Source of the DNA: Flavobacteriaceae bacterium
GTDB taxonomy: Bacteria; Bacteroidota; Bacteroidia; Flavobacteriales; Flavobacteriaceae
Length of the DNA stretch: 64,000 nucleotides
Assembly: GCA_021648755.1 (NCBI GenBank)
Contig: JAKISG010000002.1
Span: 62,001 to 126,000 of the forward strand
Direction: 5' to 3'
Position 1 is the first letter of the stretch. Every line of letters starts with the position of its first letter. This document shows, one piece after another, positions 26,746-37,227 of the stretch. Under the pieces are notes generated by a model. That model saw only the letters and a program-made list of their open reading frames with translations. It ran no database searches and was not told the origin of the DNA. A program made the translations under genes and the position numbers.

Positions 26746-28212
26746 ATGAAAAATATTATTTACATCTTTATTTTTGTTTTAATTTATAGTTGCTCTTCAT
26801 CGACCAAAGCAATAGATTATTCTAAGGCTCCAGAATGGGTGAGAAATCACCCTATTTCTCAAAGTCATTATTTAGGAGTGGGAGTCTCTAAAAAACAAAG
26901 AGGAATAGATTATAGAAAGCAAGCTCAAAGTAATGCTTATGAAGAAATATCATCTGAAATATCTGTTTCTATTTCTAGTAATTCAATTTTAAAGCAACAA
27001 GATAATAACGGTAAATTCAAGGAGATGTTTACTGCTTTTTCTAAAACATATACAAGAAATGAATTAAAAGGTTGTAAAAAGGTTTCTCACTGGGAAAATA
27101 AAGATGAATATTGGGCTTATTACAAGTTGAGCAAAGCAGAAGTTGAAAAACATAAACAGACAGCAATAGAAGATGCGTTAATTAGTTTAGAACAAGCTAT
27201 TATTTATGATGATAAAAATGAATACACTAATGCCATATCTTCATATTCAATGGCTATTTCTGTTATCAAACCATATTTAGGACAACGGTTAAAAGCAAAG
27301 TACAAAGGGGTAACCGTATTTTTAGGTCAGTTTATAATCGATAAATTTAGAAACTTAATATCTTCAATAAATTTAGAACATAACCAATCAGAGTTAAAAT
27401 TTATTAATTTTCAACTTATACCCGAAATAGAAATTTCTTTAACTAGAAATGGAAAAAAAATAAGAAATGTGCCATTAAAAGTTACCTCAAATGTATTTAA
27501 ATATAAAGGTAATTTTAGGTTTGATTCAAATGGTAAAGTAACCTTGCCAAAAGTAAGAGCAAATACATTTAAGTTTAGTATAAGAACTACACTTTCTGTA
27601 GATATAGATGAAATGATAGATGAAACAGTATCTGATGATTTAGTAAAAGAATTATTAAAAAGTTATAAAACATCTTTTTTAGAATTAAAGTATATACTAG
27701 ATGTAGATGATATAGGTGAGCCCGTAAAAAAAACAAAGAATAATGTAACAAAAAATAAAATTTACACTAATTCTAAGATCAATTCAGGTTTAAAAAGAAC
27801 AAGAGTTTCTTTGAAAACTCAAGAAGCGAATAAAGTTATAGATGCGTCTTCTGTTTTTACAGATGATGGTTTAAATAAAAAAACAGGCAAGGCTGTATTG
27901 AAAAATAATAATAAATGTTTATTAGCCAATTCTACAGATGAGCATTTACTAATTAAAAGTATAAAAGAAGAGTCTTTTGAAGATGATAAATTAGCAGTAG
28001 CTAAAATGGGGCTAGCAAATAAAAATAAATGTTTTACAACGAGAACAATAAAAAGAATATTATTATTATTTTCTTTTGAAGAAACAAAATTAGTGTTTTT
28101 AAAATATGCCTATTCTTTTACTTCGGATAAAAATAATTATTATACTTTGACCTCATCATTAACCTTTTCAAGTTCAAAAAAAGAATTAACAACTTTTATC
28201 AATAATCATTAG
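26746..28212 (+). CDS. Large lipoprotein with LPP20-like domain
   Basis: 488 aa from ATG 26746; the frame is open to 26725, but only MKNIIYIFIFVLIYSC from 26746 gives a proper lipoprotein signal. Residues ~18-130 are LPP20-like (APEWVRNHP, YLGVGVSKK, AQSNAYEEISSEISVSI); ~135-170 could be a TPR-like helical pair (AIEDALISLEQAIIYDDKNE). ~215-300 look like a beta domain, and ~330-490 are unrecognised. Pairing with the smaller LPP20-like lipoprotein upstream suggests a shared outer-membrane or periplasmic complex. Confidence 0.65.
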   Translation: MKNIIYIFIFVLIYSCSSSTKAIDYSKAPEWVRNHPISQSHYLGVGVSKKQRGIDYRKQAQSNAYEEISSEISVSISSNSILKQQDNNGKFKEMFTAFSKTYTRNELKGCKKVSHWENKDEYWAYYKLSKAEVEKHKQTAIEDALISLEQAIIYDDKNEYTNAISSYSMAISVIKPYLGQRLKAKYKGVTVFLGQFIIDKFRNLISSINLEHNQSELKFINFQLIPEIEISLTRNGKKIRNVPLKVTSNVFKYKGNFRFDSNGKVTLPKVRANTFKFSIRTTLSVDIDEMIDETVSDDLVKELLKSYKTSFLELKYILDVDDIGEPVKKTKNNVTKNKIYTNSKINSGLKRTRVSLKTQEANKVIDASSVFTDDGLNKKTGKAVLKNNNKCLLANSTDEHLLIKSIKEESFEDDKLAVAKMGLANKNKCFTTRTIKRILLLFSFEETKLVFLKYAYSFTSDKNNYYTLTSSLTFSSSKKELTTFINNH

Positions 28213-28337
28213 GTGATATCAGGTTTTTAAAAGCTATACCTAATTACTAGATTAATTCTCTCGAAAAAAGAAAATATGACTATAATTAATTCTTTCAAAC
28301 TTTAAAAATAGTATCTTGCAAAGTAAATATTTTAAAA

Positions 28338-30188
28338 ATGAAAAAAATACTATTAATTTTAAGTTTAGTGATTGTTTCTTGTAAAACAACAAGCACCTCA
28401 ACTTCTGAACCAGTGCAACCAAAAAAAACAAACCAAAATTATTGGCAACAACATGTTGATTACACGATGAACATTGATATAAATGTTGATAATTATCAAT
28501 TTACGGGCACGCAAAAATTAGTCTATACCAATAATTCACCAGACGATTTAAAAGTTGTTTTTTATCATTTATATTTTAATGCTTTTCAACCAGGGTCTGA
28601 AATGGATCTAAGGTTACAAAATATTACAGACCCCGATGGTAGAATGGTAACAATAGACAAGAAAAGCAGAATTTCTTCATTAAAACCAAATGAAATTGGT
28701 TATCAAAAAATAAATACATTAAAACAAGACGGACAAGATGTTGATTTTGAAGTGTTTGGTACTATATTAAAAGTTACTTTAAATAAACCCATAAAAGCAG
28801 GCACCAGTACTACTTTTGATATGCAATTTAAAGCACAAGTACCTGTCCAAATTAGACGAAGTGGTAGAGATAATAAAGAAGGTATTGCACTCTCAATGAC
28901 ACAATGGTATCCTAAAATGGCAGAGTATGATTTTGAGGGCTGGCATGCTAACGCATACATAGCACGTGAATTTCATAGCGTTTGGGGTGATTTTGATGTT
29001 ACAATTAATATTGACAAAAATTATATTCTTGGCGGAACAGGTTACCTACAGAATCCAAATGAAATTGGTTATGGTTATGAAGAAAAAGGAACAACGGTAA
29101 AAAGAAAAAATACTAAAAAATTAGCTTGGCATTTTAAAGCTCCAAACGTACACGATTTTACTTGGGCTGCAGATAAGGATTATATACACGATATTTTAGA
29201 AGGACCAAATAATATAAAAATGCATTTTTTATATAAAAACAGTTTAAAAAAAGAAACCAAAGAGAATTGGAAATTAATGCAACAAGATGCAGTAAAAACA
29301 ATAGCGTTTTTTAATAAAACTGTTGGCGATTATCCTTATAAACAATATTCAGTTATACAGGGTGGTGATGGCGGAATGGAATACGGTATGTGTACATTAA
29401 TTACTGCTAAACGCGGTTTAAAAAGTTTAAAAGGAGTTGTTCGGCATGAAATTGCACACTCTTGGTTTCAGTTTGCCTTAGCAACTAATGAATCTAAACA
29501 TCCTTGGATGGATGAAGGTTTTGCATCATATATTAATACACTTGTAGATCAAGAATTAGATGTAAAGACTGAGTTCCCGTTTAGTGAAGTATATAAAACC
29601 TATCATTTTTTAGCAGCTTCTGATAAAAATGAAGTTTTAACTACCCATGGCGACCACTACAATACTAATACAGCTTACGGAATTAACTCATATTACAAAG
29701 GACAAATTTTTTTAGCACAATTAGAATACCTTATCGGAAAAGAAAATGTTTTGAAAACACTTCAAAAATTTTATGTAGATTTTAAAATGAAACATCCAAC
29801 ACCTAATGACATTATTAGAACGGCAGAAAAAATTTCGGGCGTACAATTAGGCTGGTATTTAAATGAATTTGTACAAACAATGCACACTATAGACTATGGA
29901 ATAAAATCTGTTAGTGAAAAAAAAATTACTTTAGAGCGAATTGGCAGAATGCCAATGCCTATTGATCTAAAAGTTACCTATTTTGATGGTACCGTAGAAA
30001 ATTTTTATATTCCGTTACGTATGATGCTTGGCAATAAACCTACTACTGCAACTATTATTGATGATTGGGCTTGGGCAATACCCGAATATTCATTTAAAAC
30101 TTCAAAAAATATTAAAACTGTAAAAATTAATATTTCCAAATTAATGGCAGATAATAATACCAGCAATGACATTTATGAAGTAAATTAA
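28338..30188 (+). CDS. M1-family zinc metallopeptidase, lipoprotein
   Basis: 616 aa. A lipobox (VIVSC) anchors it. The zinc site HEIAH (370-374) with Glu393 (WMDEGFASY) is the M1 pattern HExxH-18-E, and GGMEYGM upstream takes the place of the GxMEN exopeptidase loop. It likely trims amino acids from peptides in the envelope. Its stop is 3 bp from the end of the convergent menE. Confidence 0.88.
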   Translation: MKKILLILSLVIVSCKTTSTSTSEPVQPKKTNQNYWQQHVDYTMNIDINVDNYQFTGTQKLVYTNNSPDDLKVVFYHLYFNAFQPGSEMDLRLQNITDPDGRMVTIDKKSRISSLKPNEIGYQKINTLKQDGQDVDFEVFGTILKVTLNKPIKAGTSTTFDMQFKAQVPVQIRRSGRDNKEGIALSMTQWYPKMAEYDFEGWHANAYIAREFHSVWGDFDVTINIDKNYILGGTGYLQNPNEIGYGYEEKGTTVKRKNTKKLAWHFKAPNVHDFTWAADKDYIHDILEGPNNIKMHFLYKNSLKKETKENWKLMQQDAVKTIAFFNKTVGDYPYKQYSVIQGGDGGMEYGMCTLITAKRGLKSLKGVVRHEIAHSWFQFALATNESKHPWMDEGFASYINTLVDQELDVKTEFPFSEVYKTYHFLAASDKNEVLTTHGDHYNTNTAYGINSYYKGQIFLAQLEYLIGKENVLKTLQKFYVDFKMKHPTPNDIIRTAEKISGVQLGWYLNEFVQTMHTIDYGIKSVSEKKITLERIGRMPMPIDLKVTYFDGTVENFYIPLRMMLGNKPTTATIIDDWAWAIPEYSFKTSKNIKTVKINISKLMADNNTSNDIYEVN

Positions 30189-30191
30189 AAA

Positions 30192-31238
30192 TTATTTAAA
30201 AAGTAATTCTATATTTTTATTTCTATCTATCTTAGCTGTTGAAGTTCTAATAAATTTATTGACATAATAGATGTTTTTTGGCTTTTTAAATCTAGATAGT
30301 GATTTTAAATTTTCGATTTTCGATTTTAAATTTTCAATTTCTATTCCTTCAACAATCAAAACAACTTTTTCTCCCAAAACTTCATCTTTCTCTGATGCAA
30401 TAAAAAATTGAATATTCATTATTTTAGATAATTGCTCCTCAACCTGTTCGGGTAAAATTTTAATACCACCAGAATTTATAATATGATCAAATCTACCTAG
30501 CCATTTAAAACTTTTTTGACCTACTAACACTACTAAGTCATTCGTAATTACTTGCTCACTTGTGATTTTTGGAGCATCAATTACTAAACAGCCTCGCTTG
30601 TCTTTACTAATTTTTATATCTAAAAGAATTTCAAAATTTGATTTTTTTAAATCACAATGGTTCAATTTTTTAATTGCAATATGTGTTACTGTTTCTGTCA
30701 TACCATAAGTAGCAAAAACCTTTGTTTTTAAGGTTTGTAATTTTTCTAATACATTATTTGACACCGCTCCTCCTCCAACAATTAATTGCTTTATTTTATA
30801 TAAGTCATTTAAACTTGCCAAAACTTGCATTGGTACCATAGCACAAAAATCATAATGCTCTTTTTTTTTGTCTAACGGGTTTGATTTTGGTGCAACGATA
30901 TCTAACTGCCACCCTAAAACTAATGCTCTAACCAACATCATTTTACCAGCAATATAATTTGGCGACAAACATAATAATGCAGTCGTTTTTTTATCTAAAC
31001 CAAAATAGTTACCTGTTGCAATAGCACTATTAACCATATGCTTTTTTAAAATTTTAAGTTGTTTTGGTTTTCCTGTGGATCCTGATGTTTGTACAGTTAT
31101 ATAATTTTTAGTAGTAAACCATTGTTCTAAAAAAGGATAAGATGCTACCTCATTTTCTTTAATATAAAATAATAATGATGCAACAGTATTAAATGATTTA
31201 CTATTGATCTTAAAATTTTTATGTAGTATTAAATTCAT
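30192..31238 (-). CDS. menE: O-succinylbenzoate-CoA ligase
   Basis: 348 aa ANL-superfamily adenylating enzyme, shorter than usual ligases as is MenE in this phylum. TVQTSGSTGKPKQ is the P-loop, YGMTETVTH the A5 motif, WLGRFDHIINSGGIKI the hinge and A8 region, and TSTAKIDR holds the A10 lysine. It activates o-succinylbenzoate in menaquinone synthesis. First-strand neighbours upstream are two membrane exporters; no other men gene is in the window. Confidence 0.85.
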   Translation of the reverse strand: MNLILHKNFKINSKSFNTVASLLFYIKENEVASYPFLEQWFTTKNYITVQTSGSTGKPKQLKILKKHMVNSAIATGNYFGLDKKTTALLCLSPNYIAGKMMLVRALVLGWQLDIVAPKSNPLDKKKEHYDFCAMVPMQVLASLNDLYKIKQLIVGGGAVSNNVLEKLQTLKTKVFATYGMTETVTHIAIKKLNHCDLKKSNFEILLDIKISKDKRGCLVIDAPKITSEQVITNDLVVLVGQKSFKWLGRFDHIINSGGIKILPEQVEEQLSKIMNIQFFIASEKDEVLGEKVVLIVEGIEIENLKSKIENLKSLSRFKKPKNIYYVNKFIRTSTAKIDRNKNIELLFK

Positions 31239-31259
31239 TAAAATTATTTTACAGGCAGT

Positions 31260-32726
31260 TTAATTTTTACGGTTTAATAGTTTATCTAATTTATTATTCA
31301 TAACTACAGATAGTTTAAATTTATAAACTAGATTAATATAAATTAAACTTATAAAAAGGGTTTTAAAAATAATATTAAATATAGGGTGTAAATCAACTTT
31401 CCAAAAAGAAAATAAAACATAAATAAAAGCAATAATACCTAAAATAATAAAAGTTTTTTTAGTTATAGGGTGCATTTTAAGTTTGTAATTAACATAAATT
31501 AATTTTACGGCTCCATAAATTACGACTACAATTAAAGTTGCTAATGCGGCTCCGTTACCACCATATAAAGTAATTAGCCAATCGTTTAAAAAATAAACAC
31601 TTAATGCCATTGTTAGTGAAAAATAAAAATAAACCTTATAATATTTAGAGTTGGTTAATATGGCTGCATTTGTTCCTAAAAGTAATTCAACTAATTTAGC
31701 GATTGAAATCATTAAAACTATATGTATCGCAGTAGCATATTCTGGCTTATCTATAATTTTATATAAATCTACTACATTTAAATTAATGAGTAAAAATAAT
31801 AATCCGCCAGTAATTAATAAGTTTAAGGAACTGCTTTTATATAGTTTCTCTACTTTATTTAAATTATTGATATTCAATTCTTTTGCTGTAATTGGTGTTG
31901 CAATTTGTAGCATTGCTCTTGCAGGGATACCAACTACAGTAGCAATATAAACTCCAACAGCGTAAAAGGCAACTTTCTCTAAACCAACTTCTATCTGTGG
32001 TATCATAAATTTATCGATTTCTAATAATATGCCACCTGCAGAGGTCGATAATATGATGTAGAAAGAGTATTTAAATATTTCCTTAAAATTTTGAGGTAGT
32101 TTAAACCTCAATTTTGGTGTATAAATAGACAGTGCATAAACCAGCATAATTAGCATTCTTAAACCATAAACAATGACAATTGCATAAATAAATGTTTCAT
32201 TTGTTAGCCAATTAAAATAGACTGCGATTAGTAAAAATGTAGTACAAAAGCGTTGAAAAACTTCTTTTATAAAATTACCAAAAACCGATTGCATTTTTAC
32301 TTTACTCCAGGCGTAAAATAATTCAAAATACCCCATAAAAAGGGCAATCAAAAATATGAGATAGGTATAATTTTTAATTAATGGATTTTCTCTAGAAATA
32401 TAATTGGAAATATGTTCATAAAATAAAATGGCTATAATCGCTAATGGAACAATTACAATTAACGGAAATAATAAAGAAATAATTAAAAATTCATCTTTAT
32501 CTTTTTTTGTCTTATAGTTTGAATAGAATTTAACAACCGTATTCTGCATACCAAAAACAACTAATGGCAATAAAATTGCAGCAGTTGAAAGTAAAAAAGT
32601 TATTAAACCATAATAGGCGTCTTCTAAAAAATTAGTATATAAAAATAATGTATTAATACCACCAATAAAAAAACCTAAGAGAAGGAAAATCGTGTTTTTT
32701 AAGGATTGTTTGTAAACGATACCCAT
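31260..32726 (-). CDS. Polysaccharide/lipopolysaccharide flippase (Wzx-like)
   Basis: 488 aa from ATG 32726 (MGIVYKQSLKNTIFLLLGF); the open frame reaches 32744. About 12-14 membrane segments, and the start with GIVYKQSLKNT and NTLFLYTNFL is typical of oligosaccharide flippases in Flavobacteria. It likely moves lipid-linked sugar units across the inner membrane for surface polysaccharide. It lies 21 bp before menE on the same strand. Confidence 0.8.
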   Translation of the reverse strand: MGIVYKQSLKNTIFLLLGFFIGGINTLFLYTNFLEDAYYGLITFLLSTAAILLPLVVFGMQNTVVKFYSNYKTKKDKDEFLIISLLFPLIVIVPLAIIAILFYEHISNYISRENPLIKNYTYLIFLIALFMGYFELFYAWSKVKMQSVFGNFIKEVFQRFCTTFLLIAVYFNWLTNETFIYAIVIVYGLRMLIMLVYALSIYTPKLRFKLPQNFKEIFKYSFYIILSTSAGGILLEIDKFMIPQIEVGLEKVAFYAVGVYIATVVGIPARAMLQIATPITAKELNINNLNKVEKLYKSSSLNLLITGGLLFLLINLNVVDLYKIIDKPEYATAIHIVLMISIAKLVELLLGTNAAILTNSKYYKVYFYFSLTMALSVYFLNDWLITLYGGNGAALATLIVVVIYGAVKLIYVNYKLKMHPITKKTFIILGIIAFIYVLFSFWKVDLHPIFNIIFKTLFISLIYINLVYKFKLSVVMNNKLDKLLNRKN

Positions 32727-32806
32727 ATTTATAATTTCTAGCAAATATAACTTTCTCTTTCTTATTTATTTTGAAAAATTTGCAAAATCTACAGAAAAAC
32801 GAAACA

Positions 32807-34150
32807 CTATTTACAAATTAATTTTTTGGTAAGATAGTTAAATCGTATTAATAACAATACTGCTGACAATGTTAAACTAACTAAAAGTCCGATCCAAATA
32901 CCAAAGGTACGTAATTCTGTATATAAACCTAGATAATAACAAATCGGAAATCCAATAACCCAATAAGCGACAAAAGTGATGTATGTTGGCACTATTACAT
33001 CTTGTAAACCTCTTAATGCAGCAAGTACAACTGCTTGTACTCCATCAGAAATTTGAAATATACCTGCAATTATTAATAGACTTGTTGCTATTTCAATAAC
33101 TTCAACCTCTGCTGTAAATAATAGCGGTAAATAAGACCTTAGTAACATAAACATTATAGAAAATACAAACATGATTAATGTAATTAATAAAAAATTGGAA
33201 ATTGCAATACGTCTTAAATCTACAAATTGTTTTAATCCTTTTTGATTACCAACTCTTATGGTTGTGACAACACCAATACCAATTGAAATCATAAATGTAG
33301 TTGCTGCTAATTTAATTGCTATCTGATTTGCTGCTTGTGGAAACGCACCAAGAGTTCCTGCCAATAAAATAGAAGCAGTAAAAATACCTACTTCAAAAAG
33401 CATTTGTAAGGCTGATGGTAAACCAATACTTGTTATTTTTTTAAATAGTTTTCTTTGAATTTCTTCCCGTTTAATTTTTACCAAATACGGTTTAAAAATA
33501 GTTCTTCTTTTTAAATTATAGTACATAAAAACAACCATTACAATTCGTGAAACTAAAGTTCCAATTGCAGCACCAATAATTCCCATTTTAGGAAAAATCC
33601 ACATACCATAAATTAGCATAAAATTTAAAATTATATTAACAACATTGGTAATAACCGTTGCTTGCATGGCATATTTTGTTTGTGACAAACCATCTGCAAA
33701 CTGTTTAAATCCCTGAAAAATAAGCATTGGAAACATAGATAATGCAACAATTTCAAAATACGGAATTGCTAATTCTACAACTTCGGGCGGTTGTTTTAAA
33801 TGATATAAAATGGGCTTTAGTAAGAACATGAAAAGCACTAAAACAAGACCTAAAATTAGCATCATTAACATACTGTGATGAAAAATTAATCGTCCTTTTT
33901 GAGTGTCTTTTTCACCATCAGATTCGGCAATTAATGGTGTAATTGCAAATGAAAACCCGATACCTAAAGAAATTGCAATAAATATTAAACTATTACCAAG
34001 TGATGTTGCGGCAAGGTGAATTGGTCCTAAACGACCAACCATAATGTCATCTATTAAACCAACTAGTAAATGCCCTACCAAACCAGTTATTACGGGTAAT
34101 GCTAAGTTAATATTGGTTTTAAATTCTTTACTATATTGGTTAAAGTTCAA
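32807..34150 (-). CDS. MATE-family multidrug exporter
   Basis: 447 aa with twelve membrane segments. LALPVITGLVGHLLVGLIDDIMVGRLG and the second-half counterpart around GLPSALQMLFEVGIFTAS are MATE signatures. It exports drugs or metabolites against a sodium or proton gradient. It is 80 bp upstream of the flippase, probably with its own promoter. The substrate cannot be inferred. Confidence 0.88.
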   Translation of the reverse strand: MNFNQYSKEFKTNINLALPVITGLVGHLLVGLIDDIMVGRLGPIHLAATSLGNSLIFIAISLGIGFSFAITPLIAESDGEKDTQKGRLIFHHSMLMMLILGLVLVLFMFLLKPILYHLKQPPEVVELAIPYFEIVALSMFPMLIFQGFKQFADGLSQTKYAMQATVITNVVNIILNFMLIYGMWIFPKMGIIGAAIGTLVSRIVMVVFMYYNLKRRTIFKPYLVKIKREEIQRKLFKKITSIGLPSALQMLFEVGIFTASILLAGTLGAFPQAANQIAIKLAATTFMISIGIGVVTTIRVGNQKGLKQFVDLRRIAISNFLLITLIMFVFSIMFMLLRSYLPLLFTAEVEVIEIATSLLIIAGIFQISDGVQAVVLAALRGLQDVIVPTYITFVAYWVIGFPICYYLGLYTELRTFGIWIGLLVSLTLSAVLLLIRFNYLTKKLICK

Positions 34151-34342
34151 GTTTATCTAATTTTTAATATGCAAAGAAACGTATTTTTTAATCACATAAG
34201 CATATGCGTGCTCATAAAAATATTTAGTATTACTTATTATTTAAAAATGGGTCTTTTACTGTAAGAAAGTATTTATGGATTCTGATATAATATCATTTTC
34301 ACAGGTATTATTTTGTCTTTAAAAGACAATATGTATAAACGA

Positions 34343-35074
34343 CTAAGAATAATCTCTCAAAGCAATTGTTTCGCCAGAATTAACTTGATTTTCAACATCA
34401 ATTTTAAATATTTTTTTTGCAACCTCTTTAGTATCTGCTAATTGGTTTTTTGCATACATTGCAATAAAACGTTCTACTTGTTCAAAATCGGTTTTAGAAG
34501 TATTTCTAATTTGTTCTTGCATTGCTGTAGCAACAACTCCAGGTCTAATACCAATACACTTTACAGGTGCTATTTTACCCTCTTGCTCCGTAGCAATGCT
34601 TTTGGTCATCATATCAATCGCCGCCTTACTAGTGCAATAAACAGACCAGCCTTGATACGGGTTTATAGCTGCGCCAGATGATATATTAATAATTGTTTTA
34701 GCACAATTCAAAGATTTTATTTTTTCAATAAAAAGTGATGTAATTTGTAGCGGAACTGTAATATTTAACTGAATAGTATTTAAAATATCATTTCTTTTAA
34801 TCGTTTCTAAATTACCTATCTCCCCTAGCCTTCCTGCATTATTAATTAATGTGATTTTAGCAACTTTGTTAAAATTAATTTCATTTAAAATTGAAGTAAA
34901 TACAATATCGATATCATCTTTAACTAAATTGACTTTAATTTGTTTAAAAGGCAAATTTTTGCCTACTGACCTAGACAGAGAATAGACTTTAAAATTATTT
35001 TTGCGATAATAATTAGCAAGTGCTTTTCCAATACCTTTACTTCCTCCTGTTATTATGAGTACTTTATTTTTCAT
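34343..35074 (-). CDS. Short-chain dehydrogenase/reductase
   Basis: 243 aa classical SDR. TGGSKGIGKA binds the dinucleotide, NNAG stabilises the fold, and S (NISSG) with YCTSK gives the catalytic Ser-Tyr-Lys. IRPGVVATAMQ and the general build resemble sepiapterin-/benzil-reductase-like members, but the substrate is unknown. Genes for PNP and lpxK lie just upstream on the same strand; a weak hairpin at about 34313-34330 follows. Confidence 0.83.
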   Translation of the reverse strand: MKNKVLIITGGSKGIGKALANYYRKNNFKVYSLSRSVGKNLPFKQIKVNLVKDDIDIVFTSILNEINFNKVAKITLINNAGRLGEIGNLETIKRNDILNTIQLNITVPLQITSLFIEKIKSLNCAKTIINISSGAAINPYQGWSVYCTSKAAIDMMTKSIATEQEGKIAPVKCIGIRPGVVATAMQEQIRNTSKTDFEQVERFIAMYAKNQLADTKEVAKKIFKIDVENQVNSGETIALRDYS

Positions 35075-35096
35075 ATTATTTTAATTAATAAAATCT

Positions 35097-35906
35097 TTAA
35101 GCCTTAAGAAATGCAACAACCAATTTAGTCAGTACTTTTTCGCTTGCTTTTGCTGCTTTTTGAACTTCTTCATGTGATACCGCAACTACTTCTCCTTCAA
35201 TACCTAAATCTGTAATTACGGAAAGTCCTAGACAGTTCATATTCATATGTTTGGCAACAATAACTTCGGGTACCGTTGACATACCAACAGCATCTGCTCC
35301 TAAAATTTTTACCATTTTATATTCTGCGGGTGTTTCAAAAGTTGGGCCTGATAAGCCTAAATAAATTCCTTTTTGTAATTGTACATTTTGATGCTTAGCA
35401 ACTTGTTCCATTTTAACAAGCATCGTCTTATCATAAGTATCATGCATATCTACAAACCTTAATCCAAAACGCTCCTCATTTTGACCTCTTAATGGGTGTT
35501 CTGGCATAAAATTAATATGATCCGTAATTAGCATAATGTCGCCAATACTAAAATCTTTATTTACGCCACCAGAGGCATTAGAGACTATAAGGTTATTTGC
35601 TCCTAAAAATTTCATTACTCGTATCGGAAAAGTTACCTCTTGCATAGACCAACCTTCATAATAATGAAATCTACCTTGTTGTACAACTACTTTTTTGCCT
35701 GAAATAGTACCAAAATATAAATAACCAGAATGTCCTGCAACGGTAGAGACTTTAAAATTAGGAATATCTTTATACGGTATTTTACACGCTACATCAATAA
35801 CATCAACTAAACTACCTAAGCCTGAGCCTAAAACAATTCCGTAATCTGGAATTGAAAACCCTTTATCTTGTAAAAATTTAACCGTTTCTTGTACTTTGTT
35901 CCACAT
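35097..35906 (-). CDS. Purine nucleoside phosphorylase
   Basis: 269 aa, trimeric PNP type. GSGLG (27-31), GRFHYYEG, NASGGV and SGPTFETPAEYKM are the phosphate, ribose and base-binding motifs; MSTVPEV is the second signature. It splits inosine and guanosine with phosphate. Its first 29 bp overlap the end of lpxK, a strong sign of translational coupling. Confidence 0.92.
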   Translation of the reverse strand: MWNKVQETVKFLQDKGFSIPDYGIVLGSGLGSLVDVIDVACKIPYKDIPNFKVSTVAGHSGYLYFGTISGKKVVVQQGRFHYYEGWSMQEVTFPIRVMKFLGANNLIVSNASGGVNKDFSIGDIMLITDHINFMPEHPLRGQNEERFGLRFVDMHDTYDKTMLVKMEQVAKHQNVQLQKGIYLGLSGPTFETPAEYKMVKILGADAVGMSTVPEVIVAKHMNMNCLGLSVITDLGIEGEVVAVSHEEVQKAAKASEKVLTKLVVAFLKA

Positions 35907-36921
35907 ATCGCTGTATTTTGGTATTAAAACTATCTTTAAAGTCTAAAAATTGTGTTTTTATAGGTAAATAATAAATAACTATCTTTGAGTTTTCAAAGGT
36001 ACGAACATAATCTTTCTCGGTCGTTAGAATTATTTTTTTAGCGGTATTTATTTTAGAATAACGCTGTTCTATTTTATCTAAATCATTTTGTTTAAATTGA
36101 TAATGGTCTTTAAATTTTAAATGTATAAAACTTATTTTTTTAGAGGTTAAAAAAGTAGTTAAAGGTTTTGTTTTTGCAATACCTGTTACTACTAAAATTT
36201 TATAATCTTTTAAATGATCTACTTTTATATTTTGTTGTTTACTTATTACCTCGGTAGCGTAATCTATTTTAGTAAAATAAACGGTTTGTTTTAAATCAAC
36301 AGCTAATCTTTTAGTGATTTCAAATTGTTCTTTATTTGATAAATTATCAGGGCATTTACTTACAATAATAATTTGTGCCCTCTTGGCGCCCTCTATATTT
36401 TCACGTAAATACCCACTTGGCAACATGCTATCATCTACATATAAATTATCATAAGGTGTTAATAAAATATAGTACCCTGCACTAACTTTTCTGTGTTGAA
36501 AAGCATCGTCTAACAAAATAATTTCTGGTGGGTTTTCTAAATTTTTTAATTGTTCTATTCCGTTAACTCTTTTAGCGTCAACAGCAACAATAATATCCTT
36601 AAATTTTTTATAAAATTGCAAAGGCTCATCTCCTATTTGTGCTGCAGTCGAAATATTTGTTGCTATTTGAAATCCTTTGGTAGTTCGTTTGTACCCTCTA
36701 CTTAAAACAGCAATTTTATAATCCTTTTTTAATAATCGCACTAAATACTCAATCATTGGTGATTTACCAGTTCCGCCAACACTTAAGTTACCAACTACAA
36801 TAGTAGGAGTCTCAAATTTAGTGCTTTTTAATCTCCCTTTATCATACATTTTATTACGTATGCTCATTACCTCGCCGTAAAGCATTGATATCGGTTTTAG
36901 TATTTTTCTTATTTTAAACAT
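35878..36921 (-). CDS. lpxK: Tetraacyldisaccharide 4'-kinase
   Basis: 347 aa. VGNLSVGGTGKSP (43-55) is the unusual LpxK P-loop; VAVLSRGYKR and LDDAFQHRKV are conserved. It phosphorylates the 4' position of the lipid A disaccharide at the inner membrane. A good promoter on this strand (36930-36961) ends only 8 bases before the ATG, so the leader is very short. It overlaps the PNP gene by 29 bp. Confidence 0.93.
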   Translation of the reverse strand: MFKIRKILKPISMLYGEVMSIRNKMYDKGRLKSTKFETPTIVVGNLSVGGTGKSPMIEYLVRLLKKDYKIAVLSRGYKRTTKGFQIATNISTAAQIGDEPLQFYKKFKDIIVAVDAKRVNGIEQLKNLENPPEIILLDDAFQHRKVSAGYYILLTPYDNLYVDDSMLPSGYLRENIEGAKRAQIIIVSKCPDNLSNKEQFEITKRLAVDLKQTVYFTKIDYATEVISKQQNIKVDHLKDYKILVVTGIAKTKPLTTFLTSKKISFIHLKFKDHYQFKQNDLDKIEQRYSKINTAKKIILTTEKDYVRTFENSKIVIYYLPIKTQFLDFKDSFNTKIQRYVEQSTRNG

Positions 36922-36929
36922 TAGTTTTG

Positions 36930-36961
36930 CAAATATACTTAAAACATAATATGTAATTCAA
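36930..36961 (-). promoter_or_regulatory. Promoter of lpxK
   Basis: On the minus strand TTG (36959-36961), 21 bp, then TATATTTG (36930-36937) fit the Bacteroidetes consensus. Confidence 0.65.
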
Positions 36962-37198
36962 ATTTAAACTTATCATAAAAATTACGGTTCTATTTCGGTG
37001 TTCAAAAAAAATTGTACTTTTGCTTAGAGATTTAAGTAAAAAATATAAAAATAATTATATGAAAAAACATCAATAATTAATGCTTTTTTTATCAGATAAC
37101 AGTAGATTTATTTATTTTTTTTTAAATTAAAACAAAACTTTAGAATTTCTTTAGATTCTAGTTCTACTATTGTACTATAATTTTATCATATTTATCAG

Positions 37199-37227
37199 AA
37201 TAATTGAGTAGGGATCAATTATTTTTT
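37199..37227 (+). terminator. First of two tandem hairpins
   Basis: Perfect 9-bp stem AATAATTGA/TCAATTATT with loop GTAGGGA, directly followed by six T (37222-37227). Confidence 0.7.

Noticed and set aside
36980..37000. GGTTC-containing stretch that might be a tRNA T-arm
   Set aside because: No acceptor, D or anticodon stems can be drawn around it.
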